A DNA stretch of 40,198 nucleotides, from the NCBI GenBank assembly GCA_027489295.1, contig JAIYAA010000125.1:1-40198 (forward strand). The letters are read 5' to 3'. Made by a program: the position numbers and the translations under genes. The DNA is from Sphingomonadales bacterium. GTDB lineage: Bacteria > Pseudomonadota > Alphaproteobacteria > Sphingomonadales > Sphingomonadaceae. The notes under the pieces are model-generated. The model was given only the letters and a program-made list of their open reading frames with translations. It was not told the DNA's origin and searched no databases. How positions within the stretch are numbered: the stretch's first letter is position 1; each line of letters opens with the position of its first letter. Below, piece after piece: positions 9,832-18,435 of the stretch.

Positions 9832-10110
9832 ATGGCGCAGCAGCGAATCCTGGTTTCGGGACGGGTACAAGGGGTCGGCTACCGCGACTGGGTGGTGCGG
9901 ACCGCGCAGCGCGGCGGGCTGACGGGCTGGGTCCGCAATCTGCGGGACGGCCGGGTCGAGATCCTCGCCGCGGGCGAGGACACGGCACTCGGCCTGTTTG
10001 TCGAGGCGTGCCGCGAAGGCCCGCCGCTCGCTCGCGTCGAGCATGTCGATAGCGAGGCGGTGCCCCAAGACAAGGCGCACAAGGGGTTCACCAAGCGCTT
10101 CACCGCCTGA
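9832..10110 (+). CDS. acyP: Acylphosphatase
   Basis: A 92-residue acylphosphatase, the standard length, that hydrolyses carboxyl-phosphate bonds such as acetyl phosphate or 1,3-bisphosphoglycerate in the cytoplasm. The active-site loop GRVQGVGYRDW contains phosphate-binding R18. GWVRNLRDGRVEI contains the second catalytic residue N36. A good Shine-Dalgarno (AAAGGGAG) precedes the ATG. The 115-bp gap after greB may hold its own promoter, though none is clear. A strong terminator lies just downstream. Confidence 0.95.
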   Translation: MAQQRILVSGRVQGVGYRDWVVRTAQRGGLTGWVRNLRDGRVEILAAGEDTALGLFVEACREGPPLARVEHVDSEAVPQDKAHKGFTKRFTA

Positions 10111-10128
10111 GGCATCCTGCCGCACAAA

Positions 10129-10165
10129 GAAAGGGCCGCTTCGTACCAGGCGAAGCGGCCCTTTC
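10129..10165. terminator. Bidirectional rho-independent terminator
   Basis: A perfect 15-bp stem (10129-10143 with 10151-10165) around a 7-nt loop. The outer end reads GAAAGGGCC on one side and GGCCCTTTC on the other, so each strand has a run of T at the 3' side. It lies between the convergent acyP and ettA genes and can end both transcripts. Confidence 0.9.
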
Positions 10166-10182
10166 CTGTTCGGCTGTATCGA

Positions 10183-11862
<1,680 letters not shown>

Positions 11863-11996
11863 GGTGGCGGATCTCCGTTGCGAAAATTCTGAATGCTGGA
11901 AAGTCGTGCGGCATGTAGCGATACGGGCCGGGCTTGGCAACGCGGGGGTGGCGATCGGCGGCTTGCCCTGAGGTTCGATCCGTGAAAGCTGAAGCC

Positions 11997-12251
11997 ATGG
12001 CGTATCGGAACGAACCGTCGACAAACTGGGGCGTGACCATCGCGCTTGTCCTTGCGATCCCGGCCGGCCTCGCATGGTGCGGCTTCGTGTATATCGGGAA
12101 CGCACTGGTCTGCTCCGGAGCAGACGTGACCTGCAGCAGCCCATGGTTCGCCTTGCTGGAAGGGCTTGCGGTGATCGCAGTGACGGCTACCGGCTTGGCC
12201 GTGATGCTGAACCGCCTGCTGCGCCTTGCCGGGCGTTCGCGCCGACGTTGA
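11997..12251 (+). CDS. Small two-helix membrane protein, function unknown
   Basis: An 84-residue protein, MAYRNEPSTNWG onward, with two hydrophobic helices (about 12-34 and 46-68). They are separated by a short loop with two cysteines (VCSGADVTCSS) and followed by a basic tail ending GRSRRR. Topology would place both ends in the cytoplasm and the Cys loop outside, where a disulfide is possible. I do not recognise the family. It is divergent from ettA and 65 bp upstream of the M28 peptidase. Confidence 0.55.
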   Translation: MAYRNEPSTNWGVTIALVLAIPAGLAWCGFVYIGNALVCSGADVTCSSPWFALLEGLAVIAVTATGLAVMLNRLLRLAGRSRRR

Positions 12252-12316
12252 AATAGTGTTTCGCAGCGCATTCGAATCGCGTTGCAATCGGTTCGCCGCT
12301 GGTTAGCATCCGCAGC

Positions 12317-13696
12317 ATGACCAAGCGCTACCTCCTCGCGGCCGCTGCCGCGCTCGCCCTGCCCCTCCCCGCCGTCGCCCAGACCGCTGCCCAGGTGGCC
12401 AGCGTGCGCGACGCCGCGATGAAGGACGATGTCGCGTGGGATGTCGTCGAGGGCCTCACCACCGAGGTCGGCCAGCGCCTCGCCGCCACCGAGGCCGAGG
12501 CGCGTGCCCGCGCCTGGGGCGTGCGCAAGCTGACCGCGCTCGGCTTCAAGAACGTCCATGTCGAGACCTATCGCATGCCGGTCTGGGTGCGCGGCGTGGA
12601 AACGGCCGAGGTGCTCGGCGGATCGGCGCAGAAGCTGACGATCGCGGCGCTCGGCTATTCGGGTTCGACCGGCGCGCAGCCGCTGGAAGCCGAGGTCGTC
12701 TATTTCGCCTCGCTCGCCGAGCTCCAGGCCGGCCCGGCCGGCAGCCTTAAGGGCAAGATCGCCTTTATCGACCACGCGATGGTGCCAACGCAGGACGGCT
12801 CGCAATATGGCTATTACGGCGCCGTGCGCCGCGCCGGGCCGAGCATCGCCGCCACCAAGGGTGCGGCCGCCGTGCTGATCCGCTCGATCGGCACCGATCA
12901 TCACCGCAATCCGCACACCGGCGTCACCACCTGGGCCAAGGGCGTCTCGCCGATCGCGGCGGCGGCGCTCTCGGTGCCCGATGCCGAGCAGCTGGTCCGC
13001 CTCGTCAAGCGCGGCCCGGTGAAACTGCGCCTGAGCGTGACACCGCAGTTCCAGGGTGAGGCGGAGTCCGGCAACGTCATCGCCGACATCCCCGGCAGCG
13101 ATCCCAAGGCCGGGATCATCGTCGTCGGCGGCCATCTCGACAGCTGGGACCTCGGCACCGGCGCGATCGACGACGGCGCGGGCGTGGCGATCACCACCGC
13201 GGCGGCGCTGCAGGCGGCGAAGCTCGGCCAGCCGCGCCGGACGATCCGTGTGGTATGGTTCGGTGCGGAGGAAGTCGGCGGCTTCGGCGGCGCGGCCTAT
13301 GCCAAGGCGCATGCCGGCGAGCGCCACGTGCTGGCGATGGAGTCCGATTTCGGCGCCGACCGCGTCTGGAAGTTCGAGACCAACCTGCCCGAGGGCGCGA
13401 AGGCGATCGGGGATCGGCTCGAAGCCGCCCTCTACCCGATCGGCATCGAACGCGGCCGCGGTACCGCGCATGGCGGCACCGATGTCGAGCCGATTCTGGC
13501 GCTTGGCGTCGGCACGATCGGCCTCAATCAGGACGGGCTGCGCTATTTCGACCTGCACCACACGCCGGACGACACGCTCGACAAGATCGACCCACTCCAG
13601 CTGCGCCAGAACGTCGCCGCCTGGGCCTCGATGCTGGCGATCGCCGCCAACGCACCCGAGGATATCGGCACCGTTCCGGCCGGGCCGGGCGAGTAA
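12317..13696 (+). CDS. Secreted M28-family metallopeptidase
   Basis: A 459-residue exported aminopeptidase/carboxypeptidase. A signal peptide ends at AVAQ (about residue 22). A PA-like insert spans about 120-250. The catalytic core has the M28 zinc pattern: H273 and D275 in GGHLDSWD, bridging D285 in GAIDDGAG, E318-E319 in WFGAEEVGG, a further Asp in ESDFGAD, and a final His in FDLHHTPDDT. Expected action is periplasmic or extracellular removal of amino acids from peptides; specificity cannot be read. The short hairpin just after the stop (13698-13718) is a weak candidate terminator with no T-tract. Confidence 0.9.
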   Translation: MTKRYLLAAAAALALPLPAVAQTAAQVASVRDAAMKDDVAWDVVEGLTTEVGQRLAATEAEARARAWGVRKLTALGFKNVHVETYRMPVWVRGVETAEVLGGSAQKLTIAALGYSGSTGAQPLEAEVVYFASLAELQAGPAGSLKGKIAFIDHAMVPTQDGSQYGYYGAVRRAGPSIAATKGAAAVLIRSIGTDHHRNPHTGVTTWAKGVSPIAAAALSVPDAEQLVRLVKRGPVKLRLSVTPQFQGEAESGNVIADIPGSDPKAGIIVVGGHLDSWDLGTGAIDDGAGVAITTAAALQAAKLGQPRRTIRVVWFGAEEVGGFGGAAYAKAHAGERHVLAMESDFGADRVWKFETNLPEGAKAIGDRLEAALYPIGIERGRGTAHGGTDVEPILALGVGTIGLNQDGLRYFDLHHTPDDTLDKIDPLQLRQNVAAWASMLAIAANAPEDIGTVPAGPGE

Positions 13697-13845
13697 TCGC
13701 CCGTCCCGAATTCGGGCGGAAACATGGCCAAGTTGCGGCGCTGCGACATATTTAGGTTTGACGCCACGCCTGTCCTGCCCCATGCAACGGGCGTGGATGG
13801 GCGATCGCTTCGCCCTCGAAACGAATTTGAATTGGGAGCATTTGG

Positions 13846-14070
13846 ATGACCAAGCTTCGCCTGATCACGGCAGCAGCGCTGCTGGCGTCGCTGGCGGCCT
13901 GCGGTGGGGGCGAGGGCAATGTGACGGACGGCGCGAACTTCGCACCGGAAGCCAATGCGATGATCTACCAGAACGATGCCGAGGATCGCGCCAATGCCGA
14001 GGCCGAGGCGATGATCGGCAATGCCATGCCGGAAAACGGCACCGACGTGCCGGCCGGCAACGCCAACTGA
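13846..14070 (+). CDS. Small lipoprotein, function unknown
   Basis: A 74-residue protein with a type II signal peptide. The lipobox LAAC puts the modified cysteine near residue 19, followed by GGGEGN. The mature part (about 55 residues) is acidic and rich in Asn and Ala with recurring NA-containing units (EANAM, RANAEAEAM, GNAM, GNAN). No fold is recognisable. The ATG follows GGGAG at good spacing, and a clear terminator follows the gene, so it is probably a separate transcript. A 7-bp inverted repeat (CCACGCC/GGCGTGG) lies about 50 bp upstream. Confidence 0.75.
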   Translation: MTKLRLITAAALLASLAACGGGEGNVTDGANFAPEANAMIYQNDAEDRANAEAEAMIGNAMPENGTDVPAGNAN

Positions 14071-14093
14071 TCGCACCTCTTGCGAGAAGTACG

Positions 14094-14126
14094 AAGGGCG
14101 TCTCCGATCTCGGGGGCGCCCTTTTC
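14094..14126 (+). terminator. Rho-independent terminator after the lipoprotein gene
   Basis: AAGGGCGTCTCC (14094-14105) pairs along its whole length with GGGGGCGCCCTT (14112-14123), including two G-U pairs, around a 6-nt loop. It is followed by TTCC. It lies 24 nt after the lipoprotein stop and upstream of the symporter gene. Confidence 0.85.
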
Positions 14127-14183
14127 CTTGGCCCGGGGTCCGGCTAGGCTTCTGCGCCCGAGACCAGCAAGGAAGGACGCCGC

Positions 14184-15497
14184 TTGACGACTGCTCCCGA
14201 ACCCCGTCGCCCCTGGTGGAGCCTGCTCTACAGCTGGGTTCTGATCGGCATCGTCGCCGGCGTCGTCACCGGCTGGCTCGCGCCTGGCTTCGGTGCCGGG
14301 CTGCAGCCGCTGGGCCAGGCGTTCATCGCGCTGGTCAAGATGATCATCCCGCCGGTGATCTTCCTTACCGTCGTCACCGGCATCGCCGGTTCGCATGGCG
14401 TGGGATCACTGGGGCGCGTGGCGCTGAAGGCCTTTGCCTATTTTCTGTTTTTCTCGACGCTGGCGCTGATCGTCGGCCTGATCGTCTCGCATATCATTCA
14501 GCCCGGCGCGGGCATGCATGTCGATCCCAGCACGCTCGACGCCAATGCGGTGAAGGGTTTTGCCGCCAAGGCGCATGAGAGCACCCTCACCGGCTTCCTG
14601 CTCGCGATCATCCCGGAGACGCTGGTTTCCGCTTTCACCAGCGGATCGATCCTGCAGATTCTTTTCGTCGCCATCCTGTTCGGGATAGCGCTGTCGCTGG
14701 TCGGCGAACCCGCCGCGCCGGTGACCGACCTGCTCGAACGGCTCGCCACGGTGGTGTTCCGGCTCGTCGGCCTGGTGATGTGGGCGGCGCCGCTCGGCGC
14801 GTTCGGCGCGATGGCGTTCACCGTCGGCAAATACGGCGTCGGCACGCTGCTCAGCCTGGGCGCGCTGGTCGGCACCTTCTATCTCACTTCGGCGATCTTC
14901 GTGCTTGTCGTGCTGGGAACGGTCGGCGCGCTGACCGGCTTCTCGATCCTCAAGCTGCTGCGCTATCTGCGGGCCGAACTGCTGCTGGTGCTCGGCACCT
15001 CGTCGTCGGAAGCAGCCCTTCCCGCCCTGATCGAGAAGATGCAGGCCGCCGGCGCCGCGCGCGAGGTAGTGGGCGTGGTCGTCCCCGCCGGATATTCGTT
15101 CAACCTCGACGGCACCAACATCTACATGACGCTGGCGGCGCTGTTCATCGCCCAGGCGACCGGCGTGCATCTCTCGCTCGGCGAACAACTCGCCCTGCTC
15201 GGCGTGGCGATGCTGAGCTCGAAGGGCGCGGCGGGCGTAACCGGCGCGGGCTTCATCACCCTCGCCGCCACGCTGGCGATCGTCCCCAAGGTGCCGGTCG
15301 CCGGCATGGCGCTGGTGCTGGGCGTCGACCGGTTCATGAGCGAGTGCCGCAGCCTCACCAATTTCATCGGCAATGCGGTGGCGACGCTGGTCGTGGCGCG
15401 CTGGGAGGGGAAGCTGGACCGTGCGGCGCTGGCGCGTGCGCTGGATGGCAAGCCGACCGCACCTGCCGCAAGTGCCGGTGCGGGGGATCCGGACTGA
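14184..15497 (+). CDS. dctA: Dicarboxylate/amino acid:cation symporter (DctA-like)
   Basis: A 437-residue inner-membrane transporter of the DAACS/SDF family (glutamate-transporter fold: eight helices and two re-entrant hairpins). Signatures include the HP1 serine-rich loop [10 protein letters not shown], the helix 7 motif [16 protein letters not shown]2 [13 protein letters not shown], and [14 protein letters not shown] in helix 8. These match C4-dicarboxylate carriers of the DctA type, so succinate, fumarate or malate uptake with H+ or Na+ is likely, but glutamate/aspartate cannot be excluded. The start is a TTG at 14184 behind AAGGA, since no ATG occurs before the first conserved helix. It converges on the LOV-HTH gene, with 6 bp between stops. 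Confidence 0.88.
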   Translation: MTTAPEPRRPWWSLLYSWVLIGIVAGVVTGWLAPGFGAGLQPLGQAFIALVKMIIPPVIFLTVVTGIAGSHGVGSLGRVALKAFAYFLFFSTLALIVGLIVSHIIQPGAGMHVDPSTLDANAVKGFAAKAHESTLTGFLLAIIPETLVSAFTSGSILQILFVAILFGIALSLVGEPAAPVTDLLERLATVVFRLVGLVMWAAPLGAFGAMAFTVGKYGVGTLLSLGALVGTFYLTSAIFVLVVLGTVGALTGFSILKLLRYLRAELLLVLGTSSSEAALPALIEKMQAAGAAREVVGVVVPAGYSFNLDGTNIYMTLAALFIAQATGVHLSLGEQLALLGVAMLSSKGAAGVTGAGFITLAATLAIVPKVPVAGMALVLGVDRFMSECRSLTNFIGNAVATLVVARWEGKLDRAALARALDGKPTAPAASAGAGDPD

Positions 15498-15503
15498 GCG
15501 GGC

Positions 15504-16091
15504 TCAGTAGCCCGCTTCGATCGCCATCCGCACCGCGTCGGCCGCGGTCCGCACGCCAAGCGCCCGGAACATCGCCGCACGGTGCATCTTGATCGTCCGT
15601 TCGGTCAGGCCGAGGTCGTAGGCGATCTGCTTGTTGAGCTTGCCCGCCGCCATCGCGATCAGCACCGCCCGTTGCCGCGGCGACAGCGCATCGATCTTGT
15701 CGCGCGCGATGGTGGCGCGATGGGTCGTGCCTTCCTTCGGCCCCTCCACCTCCATCTGCGAGCCCAGGAAATATTCCAGCTCGCCGTCTTCGCCGAAGAT
15801 CGGCGCGACCAGCAGCGCGTTACGGAACGGCGTACCGTCCTTCTTGTAGTTCAGGATCTCGACCATGACCGGGCGCTTCTCGCGCACGCCGGCGCTCAGC
15901 GCCTCGCTCAGCCAGGGTTCGGTCTTGTCGCCCGCCAGGAATCGGCAGTTCCGACCGAGGATCTCGTCCCGTTGGTAGCCGGTCAGCGCGATGAAGGCGT
16001 CGTTGCAATCGACGATCGGATTATCCGGCAGTCGGGGGTTACTCAGCACCGCGGCAACGGCGCTTCCGGCAATCATGTCGGTTAAAGGCAT
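15504..16091 (-). CDS. Blue-light LOV-HTH transcription regulator (EL222-like)
   Basis: A 195-residue one-component photoreceptor. A LOV/PAS domain (about 1-118) holds the flavin motif GRNCRFLAG with photoactive C49, the NYKKDGTPFRN strand and the FLGSQ strand with the signalling Gln Q112. A LuxR/GerE-type helix-turn-helix (about 135-195, LSPRQRAVLIAMAAGKLNKQIA) follows after a short linker. Arrangement and many segments (VEILNYKKDGTPFRNA, GVREK.PV, CRFLAG..TEPWL) match Erythrobacter litoralis EL222. In EL222, blue light forms a Cys-FMN adduct, releases the HTH, and lets the protein dimerise on DNA and activate transcription. It is divergent from folE and beside a photolyase cluster, which suggests it controls them. 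Confidence 0.93.
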   Translation of the reverse strand: MPLTDMIAGSAVAAVLSNPRLPDNPIVDCNDAFIALTGYQRDEILGRNCRFLAGDKTEPWLSEALSAGVREKRPVMVEILNYKKDGTPFRNALLVAPIFGEDGELEYFLGSQMEVEGPKEGTTHRATIARDKIDALSPRQRAVLIAMAAGKLNKQIAYDLGLTERTIKMHRAAMFRALGVRTAADAVRMAIEAGY

Positions 16092-16124
16092 TGATCGGCT
16101 TTCTGCATCCTTATGGGGCCACGC

Positions 16125-16151
16125 AAGCGGATACCCTTTTGTCCATGTTCC
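16125..16151 (-). promoter_or_regulatory. Possible general-stress (EcfG-type) promoter for the LOV-HTH gene
   Basis: On the minus strand GGAAC (16151-16147) is followed after 17 bases by CGCTT (16129-16125). The alphaproteobacterial EcfG consensus is GGAAC-N16/17-CGTT, so one of four -10 bases differs. It points toward the LOV-HTH start about 35 bp away and overlaps the candidate LOV operator. Confidence 0.25.
16131..16149 (+). promoter_or_regulatory. Candidate EL222-type LOV-HTH operator
   Basis: The sequence ATACCCTTTTGTCCATGTT closely resembles the EL222-bound DNA I recall from the literature (core TAGGCCTTTAGTCCATG). CCTTT, then GTCCATG, are shared at the same spacing with one intervening base changed. 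It lies upstream of the EL222-like gene itself and folE. The match is made from memory, so it is a hypothesis. Confidence 0.45.
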
Positions 16152-16236
16152 CGGTTTTACCCGGGTTCCTCATGTGGAGGACACTCGATGCCGGCGTGCC
16201 GCGCAAATGCTGCCGGTGAAACGAAAGGTAGGCCCG

Positions 16237-16851
16237 ATGAACTTCTTCTGCAACGATATAGAGCGGGCTGAAAACGAAACTCCGCAGGAAATGGTCCCGG
16301 ACGAAGTGCAGGAGGCGGTACGCACCCTCCTGCGCTGGGTCGGCGAGGATCCCGAGCGCGAAGGCCTGCGCGATACGCCGATGCGCCACGCCAAGGCCTG
16401 GCGTGAATATTGCGCGGGCTATGACGAGGATCCGGGCATGCATCTCGCCCGCACCTTCGAGGAGGTGGCGGGCTATGACGAGATCGTGCTACTGAAGGAC
16501 ATCCCGTTCCAGTCGCACTGCGAGCATCACCTGGCACCGATCATCGGCAAGGCATCGATCGCCTATCTCCCCAAGGATCGGGTTGTCGGCATCTCGAAGC
16601 TCGCCCGCGTGCTGCATGGCTATGCCCGCCGCCTGCAGATTCAGGAGCGGTTGACCGCAGAGATCGCCCAGTCGATCTGGGAGCATCTGAAGCCGGCCGG
16701 GGTCGCCGTGGTGATCGAGGCGCAGCATGGCTGCATGACCGGGCGCGGCGTGAAGACGCACGGCGTCGGCATGGTCACCAGCCGCATGCTGGGCTGCTTC
16801 CTCGAGGATCGCAGCAGCCGTGCCGAGCTGATGTCGCTGATGGGCTATTGA
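16237..16851 (+). CDS. folE: GTP cyclohydrolase I FolE
   Basis: A 204-residue enzyme of the type I GTP cyclohydrolases. It converts GTP to dihydroneopterin triphosphate, the entry to folate and other pterins. Zinc-site residues C95 and H98 are in SHCEHHLAP, with the partner C166 in AQHGCMTGRG. The GISKLARVLHGYARRLQIQE and KTHGVGMVTSRMLG motifs are intact. The start at 16237 follows AAAGG; an in-frame ATG ten codons earlier lacks one. The FAD oxidoreductase gene starts 14 nt after its stop. Its position in a photolyase cluster suggests a second, possibly light-induced folE copy; pterins also serve as photolyase antennae in other families. Confidence 0.95.
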   Translation: MNFFCNDIERAENETPQEMVPDEVQEAVRTLLRWVGEDPEREGLRDTPMRHAKAWREYCAGYDEDPGMHLARTFEEVAGYDEIVLLKDIPFQSHCEHHLAPIIGKASIAYLPKDRVVGISKLARVLHGYARRLQIQERLTAEIAQSIWEHLKPAGVAVVIEAQHGCMTGRGVKTHGVGMVTSRMLGCFLEDRSSRAELMSLMGY

Positions 16852-16865
16852 GCGGGCGCGTGCAG

Positions 16866-17813
16866 ATGGACGTCGTGATCCTAGGTGCCGGTATCGCAGG
16901 GCTCGCCTGCGCCGATCAGTTGCGTGCCGCGGGGCATCAAGTGACCCTGTTCGACAAGGGCCGTGGTCCCGGCGGGCGCATGTCCACCCGCCGGGTCGAT
17001 CTGGACGGGATGCAGGTCCAGTTCGATCACGGGGCGCAGTATTTCACCGTGCGCGACGATCGCTTCCGACGTCAGGTGCAGGATTGGCAGGCGCAGGGTG
17101 TCGCCAGCCCCTGGCACGAGGCGGGCCCGGACGCCTGGGTCGGAACCCCGGCGATGAACGCGCCGGTCCGCCACATGGCGTCATCGCACCGCGTGCATTT
17201 CGGCCATCACGTCGTCGGTCTCACCCGAAACGCGCAGGGCTGGCACGTGCGGTTGCAGGAGCAGCAGCACGGCCCGTTCGATGCCGCAATCATCGCCCTG
17301 CCCGCCGAGCAGGCCGCAGCGATCCTGGGCACTCACGACCTGATGATGGCCGCGGACGCCATGGCGGCGCGGTCGCAGCCCTGCTGGACGGCGATGATCG
17401 CCTTCGAAGACCGGCTTCCGATCGCCGCCGACAGCATACGCCAGCAGGGCATCATCGGCTGGGCGGCGCGAGACGGCGCCAAACCGGGCCGCAACGATGG
17501 CGAGACCTGGGTGGTGCAGGGCCATGGTTCCTGGTCCACCGCGCATCTGGAGGACTCGGCAGACGCGGTCGCGAAGGCGCTGCTCGACGCGCTGGTCGCG
17601 CATGCCGACGGCCCGGTGCCGCCGCTGCGCTATCTTGCCGCGCATCGCTGGCGCTTTGCGATGACCCCCGGGGTCGACAAGGGCGCGCTGTGGAACGGGA
17701 ACCTGCGCCTCGGTGCGTGCGGCGACTGGCTGCAGGGCCCGCGGGTGGAGCTGGCTTGGCTCTCCGGCCACCGCCTGGGCACGATGATCGGCAGCGCGGC
17801 CGCCGCGGCGTAG
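16866..17813 (+). CDS. Renalase-like NAD(P)/FAD-dependent oxidoreductase
   Basis: A 315-residue flavoprotein. It has an N-terminal Rossmann motif GAGIAGLACADQL (about 7-19), the acidic ribose-binding strand VTLFDKG, the GPGGRMSTRR motif that cradles FAD in amine oxidase/renalase-type enzymes, and DHGAQYFTVRD. A C-terminal FAD-contact segment runs RLGACGDWLQGPRVELAWLSGH. Substrate is unknown; bacterial renalases oxidise mis-isomerised dihydronicotinamides. Homologues commonly accompany iron-sulfur photolyases. The ATG at 16866 is preferred to a TTG that overlaps the folE stop. It is probably co-transcribed with folE. Confidence 0.85.
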   Translation: MDVVILGAGIAGLACADQLRAAGHQVTLFDKGRGPGGRMSTRRVDLDGMQVQFDHGAQYFTVRDDRFRRQVQDWQAQGVASPWHEAGPDAWVGTPAMNAPVRHMASSHRVHFGHHVVGLTRNAQGWHVRLQEQQHGPFDAAIIALPAEQAAAILGTHDLMMAADAMAARSQPCWTAMIAFEDRLPIAADSIRQQGIIGWAARDGAKPGRNDGETWVVQGHGSWSTAHLEDSADAVAKALLDALVAHADGPVPPLRYLAAHRWRFAMTPGVDKGALWNGNLRLGACGDWLQGPRVELAWLSGHRLGTMIGSAAAAA

Positions 17814-17894
17814 CGCGCGGTCGCCAGAGCCAGCGGGCAACAGCGAAAAGAGGGTATGCGCCGCCGAGTGGGATGTCGGAGAACGATAGGCCGC

Positions 17895-18347
17895 TCAGGC
17901 CAGTGGTAATCCAAGCAGGATCGTTAGCAGACCGAGGCAGAGCGATAGCTGGATCCGCAGGGCCATCCAGCCCCGAACGGGCTGCGCACCCCGCGAAAGC
18001 GCACGATCAACCAGCGGGGAGACGAGGATCGCGACGCCCAGAACGAGCAGCGTCCTTTCGACGCTCCACCCGCCGTGCTGGAGCAACATCAGTCCCCAGG
18101 CCAGCAGCGATGGGCCCACCGCCACGCCGAACAGCCAGGCGGAGGTCCTACCCCGCGCGACACCCTGCCCCCACCACAGCCCGCCCAGGAAGCTATAGAT
18201 CAACGCCGCATAGCCGAACCCGGACGCGAGCAGCAGGGCGTGGTGCGCCGGCAGCAGCACCAGCCCGGCGACGCAGCCGACCAACGGCAGCAGCCCGGCA
18301 TAGCCGAGGAGGCGCGCCGCAGGCGCGATCGAGGCAGAATTTTCCAT
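17895..18347 (-). CDS. DUF3429 membrane protein
   Basis: A 150-residue protein with about five hydrophobic helices of the DUF3429 family. It begins MENSASIAPAARLLGYAGLLP, with family features LGYAGLLPLV, GYAALIYSFLGGLWWG and the closing LRIQLSLCLGLLTI helix. Function is unknown. The family recurs beside photolyase and SDR genes in light-responsive clusters, which is the situation here. It is divergent from the photolyase gene with under 90 bp between starts, so the two may share a control region, and it converges on the FAD oxidoreductase gene. Confidence 0.8.
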   Translation of the reverse strand: MENSASIAPAARLLGYAGLLPLVGCVAGLVLLPAHHALLLASGFGYAALIYSFLGGLWWGQGVARGRTSAWLFGVAVGPSLLAWGLMLLQHGGWSVERTLLVLGVAILVSPLVDRALSRGAQPVRGWMALRIQLSLCLGLLTILLGLPLA

Positions 18348-18435
18348 GATCGAGCGATCGCCTGCGGGGCGGAACGTCTCAACCTGTCCGAAAAGACATC
18401 GCGCCCCACGCCCGCCCCTGCCCCACATGCCCGCC

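Larger units (their letters stand above)
16092..16236. promoter_or_regulatory. Divergent control region between LOV-HTH gene and folE
   Basis: 145 bp with no gene. It contains a candidate LOV-HTH operator (16131-16149), a GGAAC-N17-CGCTT element on the minus strand (16125-16151), and an inverted repeat CCCGG-TTTTAC-CCGGG directly beside the operator. The folE ribosome-binding site AAAGG lies at the right end. No sigma-70-like -10 is obvious on either strand. Confidence 0.6.

Noticed and set aside
13698..13718. CGCCCG/CGGGCG hairpin after the M28 peptidase as a terminator
   Set aside because: Short stem, no T-tract, and an overlapping alternative palindrome; too weak to call as a separate terminator.
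18348..18435. EcfG or LOV-type site upstream of the photolyase
   Set aside because: A GGAAC occurs but no CGTT-like -10 lies 16-17 bases away, and no CCTTT-GTCCATG match is present.
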